The notes beneath the pieces are model-generated. The model did not search any database, had not been told where the DNA came from, and saw nothing but the letters and a program-made list of their open reading frames with translations. From an uncultured Prevotella sp. (lineage in GTDB: Bacteria; Bacteroidota; Bacteroidia; Bacteroidales; Bacteroidaceae): DNA of 54,434 nt. The translations under genes and the position numbers were made by a program. Below, one piece after another: positions 52,477 through 54,434 of this stretch (its first letter is position 1; the number at the start of each line of letters is the position of its first letter). The DNA lies in NCBI GenBank assembly GCA_905210845.1, contig CAJLYG010000002.1:1-54434 (forward strand), in the 5' to 3' direction.

Positions 52477-54434
52477 ATGAGAAAGTTTACTTCTTTGTTA
52501 CTGTTAGGCTTCGCTATCGGCAGTTTCGCGCAAACGCCCGGAGGAGTCAGCGGAAGCGAACTGTGGTTCAAGACTGCGCCTTTGAACTCAGACCTGCAAG
52601 GTTATTACCGTTGGCAGGATTTCTCTGGGGATTCCATACGGCTGATGCTATTGGACAGCCGTGGCGTCAAGTCTGAACTTACTCTTCCGAACAGTTCAGT
52701 CCATTACTTCAACTTCAATCCGAGTCTCTGGCTCGCAGACGGATTTCGTAGTCTGAGTGCCAGCCTCAAGCACGGTGACCTCTCACAGGCTACCGTCATC
52801 GGTGTCTTTGCACCGGAACTGGCAACCATCGGCAAGGATATGGTTGTCTATGCCCTTGACGGCCGCAAGGGTGACGGAGCCATTCTGAGCAAGGACAAAG
52901 CCGTAAGGGGTAGAGGTGTTGAACCACTGGACTATGGTTCAACATCGGGTGAAGACCTGCTTTATCAATCAAGTGATTCTTTGTCCGAGAATGGTTTTAA
53001 GGAAAGCGCCCTGCGCGTTGTGTCCTACTTCAAGGTAAGCAATCCTTCAACAACATTGTGGGGAGACAACTCCAACACCACATTATTCATCGGAACCCCT
53101 TCCACCTCTGGCAGCTTCGGTACGGATTTCCCGACCTCGCTCTTCGGTAATGCTTCCATCCGGGGATATGCCCCTGAGCTTATTGTTTTCAGCAGGATGC
53201 TTACACCCGATGAGCGCAGAAAAGTGGAGAGCTATCTGGCGGTAAAGTACGGCATCACCCTCAAAGGCTCGTATCTTGACAGCGATGGAAACCTGACTTG
53301 GGACATGGCGGAGAACCAAGCCTACCACCATAGGGTCACAGCTGTTGGAACCGACACGGCAGGAAGTCTCTCCCAACCGCTTTCCGCAACATCATATGAG
53401 GAAAGTCCGGTGTATGCGGCCTTGAAGGAGAACGGAACTTATCATGACGCAAATCCATACAACCCTTCATCCGCTTCCCGTCTGCTTGTCATGGGACGTG
53501 AAAACGGCAATCCGATGCCGGACAGAGGCTTCACTTTCTGGGGCGACGATGATGTGGCACTTGCAACATATACCTCACCTACAGATTCCCTGTGGCATGT
53601 CATGAAACGTACATGGATGGTCAAGACCAACGTGCCGTCAAAGCCCGACAGTACAGTGGCAAGATGGACTGCGCAAGGATTTGAAGTGTCAAGGAATGGC
53701 TTTACTGACAATATCATCCAAGAGAAAGCCGCTTCCGGAGCTTATGCCACGACCCCCAGCCCTTGTTGGAGGTGGCGGTGCCTTTGAGTTCACCTGTCCG
53801 ACAAGTCACCCGACTTTTGACGTTGGCTTCGGAAGCATCGGTGGCAGCACATGCAAGTATGGATTCCGGTTCACCAATGCTGGAGTTGTTTATCCGATCA
53901 TCAACGGAGCGGTCTCAAATTCATACATCGCCACGGATGTTGACGGAACGGACATCTCTATCCGCAAGGAAGGCAAAAACATCTATCTGCGTGTTGACGG
54001 AACAGGAAGTGCGACAAGAACCATATCCCTTTCGGATGCAACTGACACAGACACAAATGTGGGCATTATCCGAACGGAAGGAGCAGAGTCCGCCTTGAAC
54101 ATGGCAGGCTTGAGGACAGGAGGAATAGATGATGTCGGTTATATGGCAGAGTTGAGCTATGACCTCACGCCGGACAGGGAGTTCTCGGACTATTGCCGCA
54201 AGCGTACCGTCATGCTCATAGACCCAAGCGGTGAAGGTGATTTCGACATCAACAGCAACAGTAACATAAGATGCTCCAAGCCTGATATGACGAGGGGCAA
54301 GACCATATTCCGCAATATCCTATGGGATGCAGACGGAAGCGGAAGCGATGTGTTCACATTCGCCTATTATGACGGCATTTCCTATGATGCCACTCCTACG
54401 CCGTCAAGTTGCGAGAATGGAGTTCCACGCAATG
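52477..54434 (+). CDS. Large secreted surface protein with LamG-like segment (frameshifted, partial)
   Basis: The signal peptide (RKFTSLLLLGFAIGSFAQ) is followed by TPGGVSGSELWFK and by a LamG-like region whose end, PELIVFSRMLTPDERRKVE then SYLAVKYGITL, is typical of Bacteroidetes surface adhesins. The first frame stops at 53787. From about 53759 the coding sequence continues in the next frame (ALVGGGGAFEFTCPTSHPTF onward) to the window end without a stop. The shift falls at a run of five C (53753-53757); four C would give one continuous frame. Ligand and full length are unknown. Confidence 0.75.

Overview
The window looks like a chromosomal segment of a gut or oral Bacteroidales bacterium, most likely Prevotella/Segatella-like. 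The support is a SusC/SusD pair, an ECF sigma/FecR pair, serine-type sulfatases, GH97/GH89/GH105 enzymes, lipoproteins with short lipoboxes, and many promoters of the Bacteroidetes form TTTG-N19-TAnnTTTG. The genus is an inference; no rRNA is present.

Region 1 (about 1-7400) is an accessory, partly decayed island. It holds the broken end of an ATP-binding protein with a detached winged-helix module, a DUF2442 gene, a PIN-domain toxin-antitoxin pair, an hsdS relic, a small antitoxin-like gene, a complete Fic protein, a cobalamin-binding radical SAM protein, a frameshifted tyrosine-recombinase tail and two small secreted or membrane hypotheticals. The ATP-binding relic and the Fic gene share one arrangement: an 11-bp tandem repeat encoding the linker just before a homologous winged-helix module. 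A 34-bp promoter copy flanks the Fic gene on both sides.

Region 2 (about 7420-17924) is a sialic acid utilisation locus. A divergent LacI-type regulator faces nanL (lyase), a SusC/SusD outer-membrane pair (NanO/NanU-like), a secreted NanM-like mutarotase, an MFS transporter and a GH33 sialidase. The genes form a path from release of sialic acid, through outer-membrane capture and anomer conversion, to inner-membrane import and cleavage. No ManNAc epimerase or kinase is in the window. A separate TonB-receptor-like beta-barrel gene (18156-20504) lies next to it on the opposite strand, flanked by gene relics.

Region 3 (about 20900-41600) is a core block: ribD facing prmC, then recX, comF, pyrE, an SRPBCC protein, argH, a Cys-rich lipoprotein, tRNA-Gly(GCC) and tRNA-Leu(UAA), an OmpA/TPR lipoprotein, a thioredoxin-fold lipoprotein lacking its cysteines, a YifB/ComM ATPase, a fimbrillin-like lipoprotein, metG, a DsbD homologue, a cysteine desulfidase-family protein, GH97 and YitT.

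Region 4 (about 41800-51900) is again devoted to glycans. An ECF sigma/FecR pair lies upstream of two serine-type sulfatases, then come serB, an unlisted 37-aa ORF, GH105 and GH89. The 5' leader of the GH89 gene can fold into a compact cloverleaf-like structure. Region 5 (52477 to the end) is a large secreted surface protein with a LamG-like segment. It is interrupted by a one-base frameshift at a run of five C and runs off the window.

The strongest leads for something undescribed are the 11-bp repeat/winged-helix module shared by Fic and ATP-binding genes, the cloverleaf leader upstream of GH89, the 37-aa protein with its own promoter, and the C-run frameshift in the surface protein.
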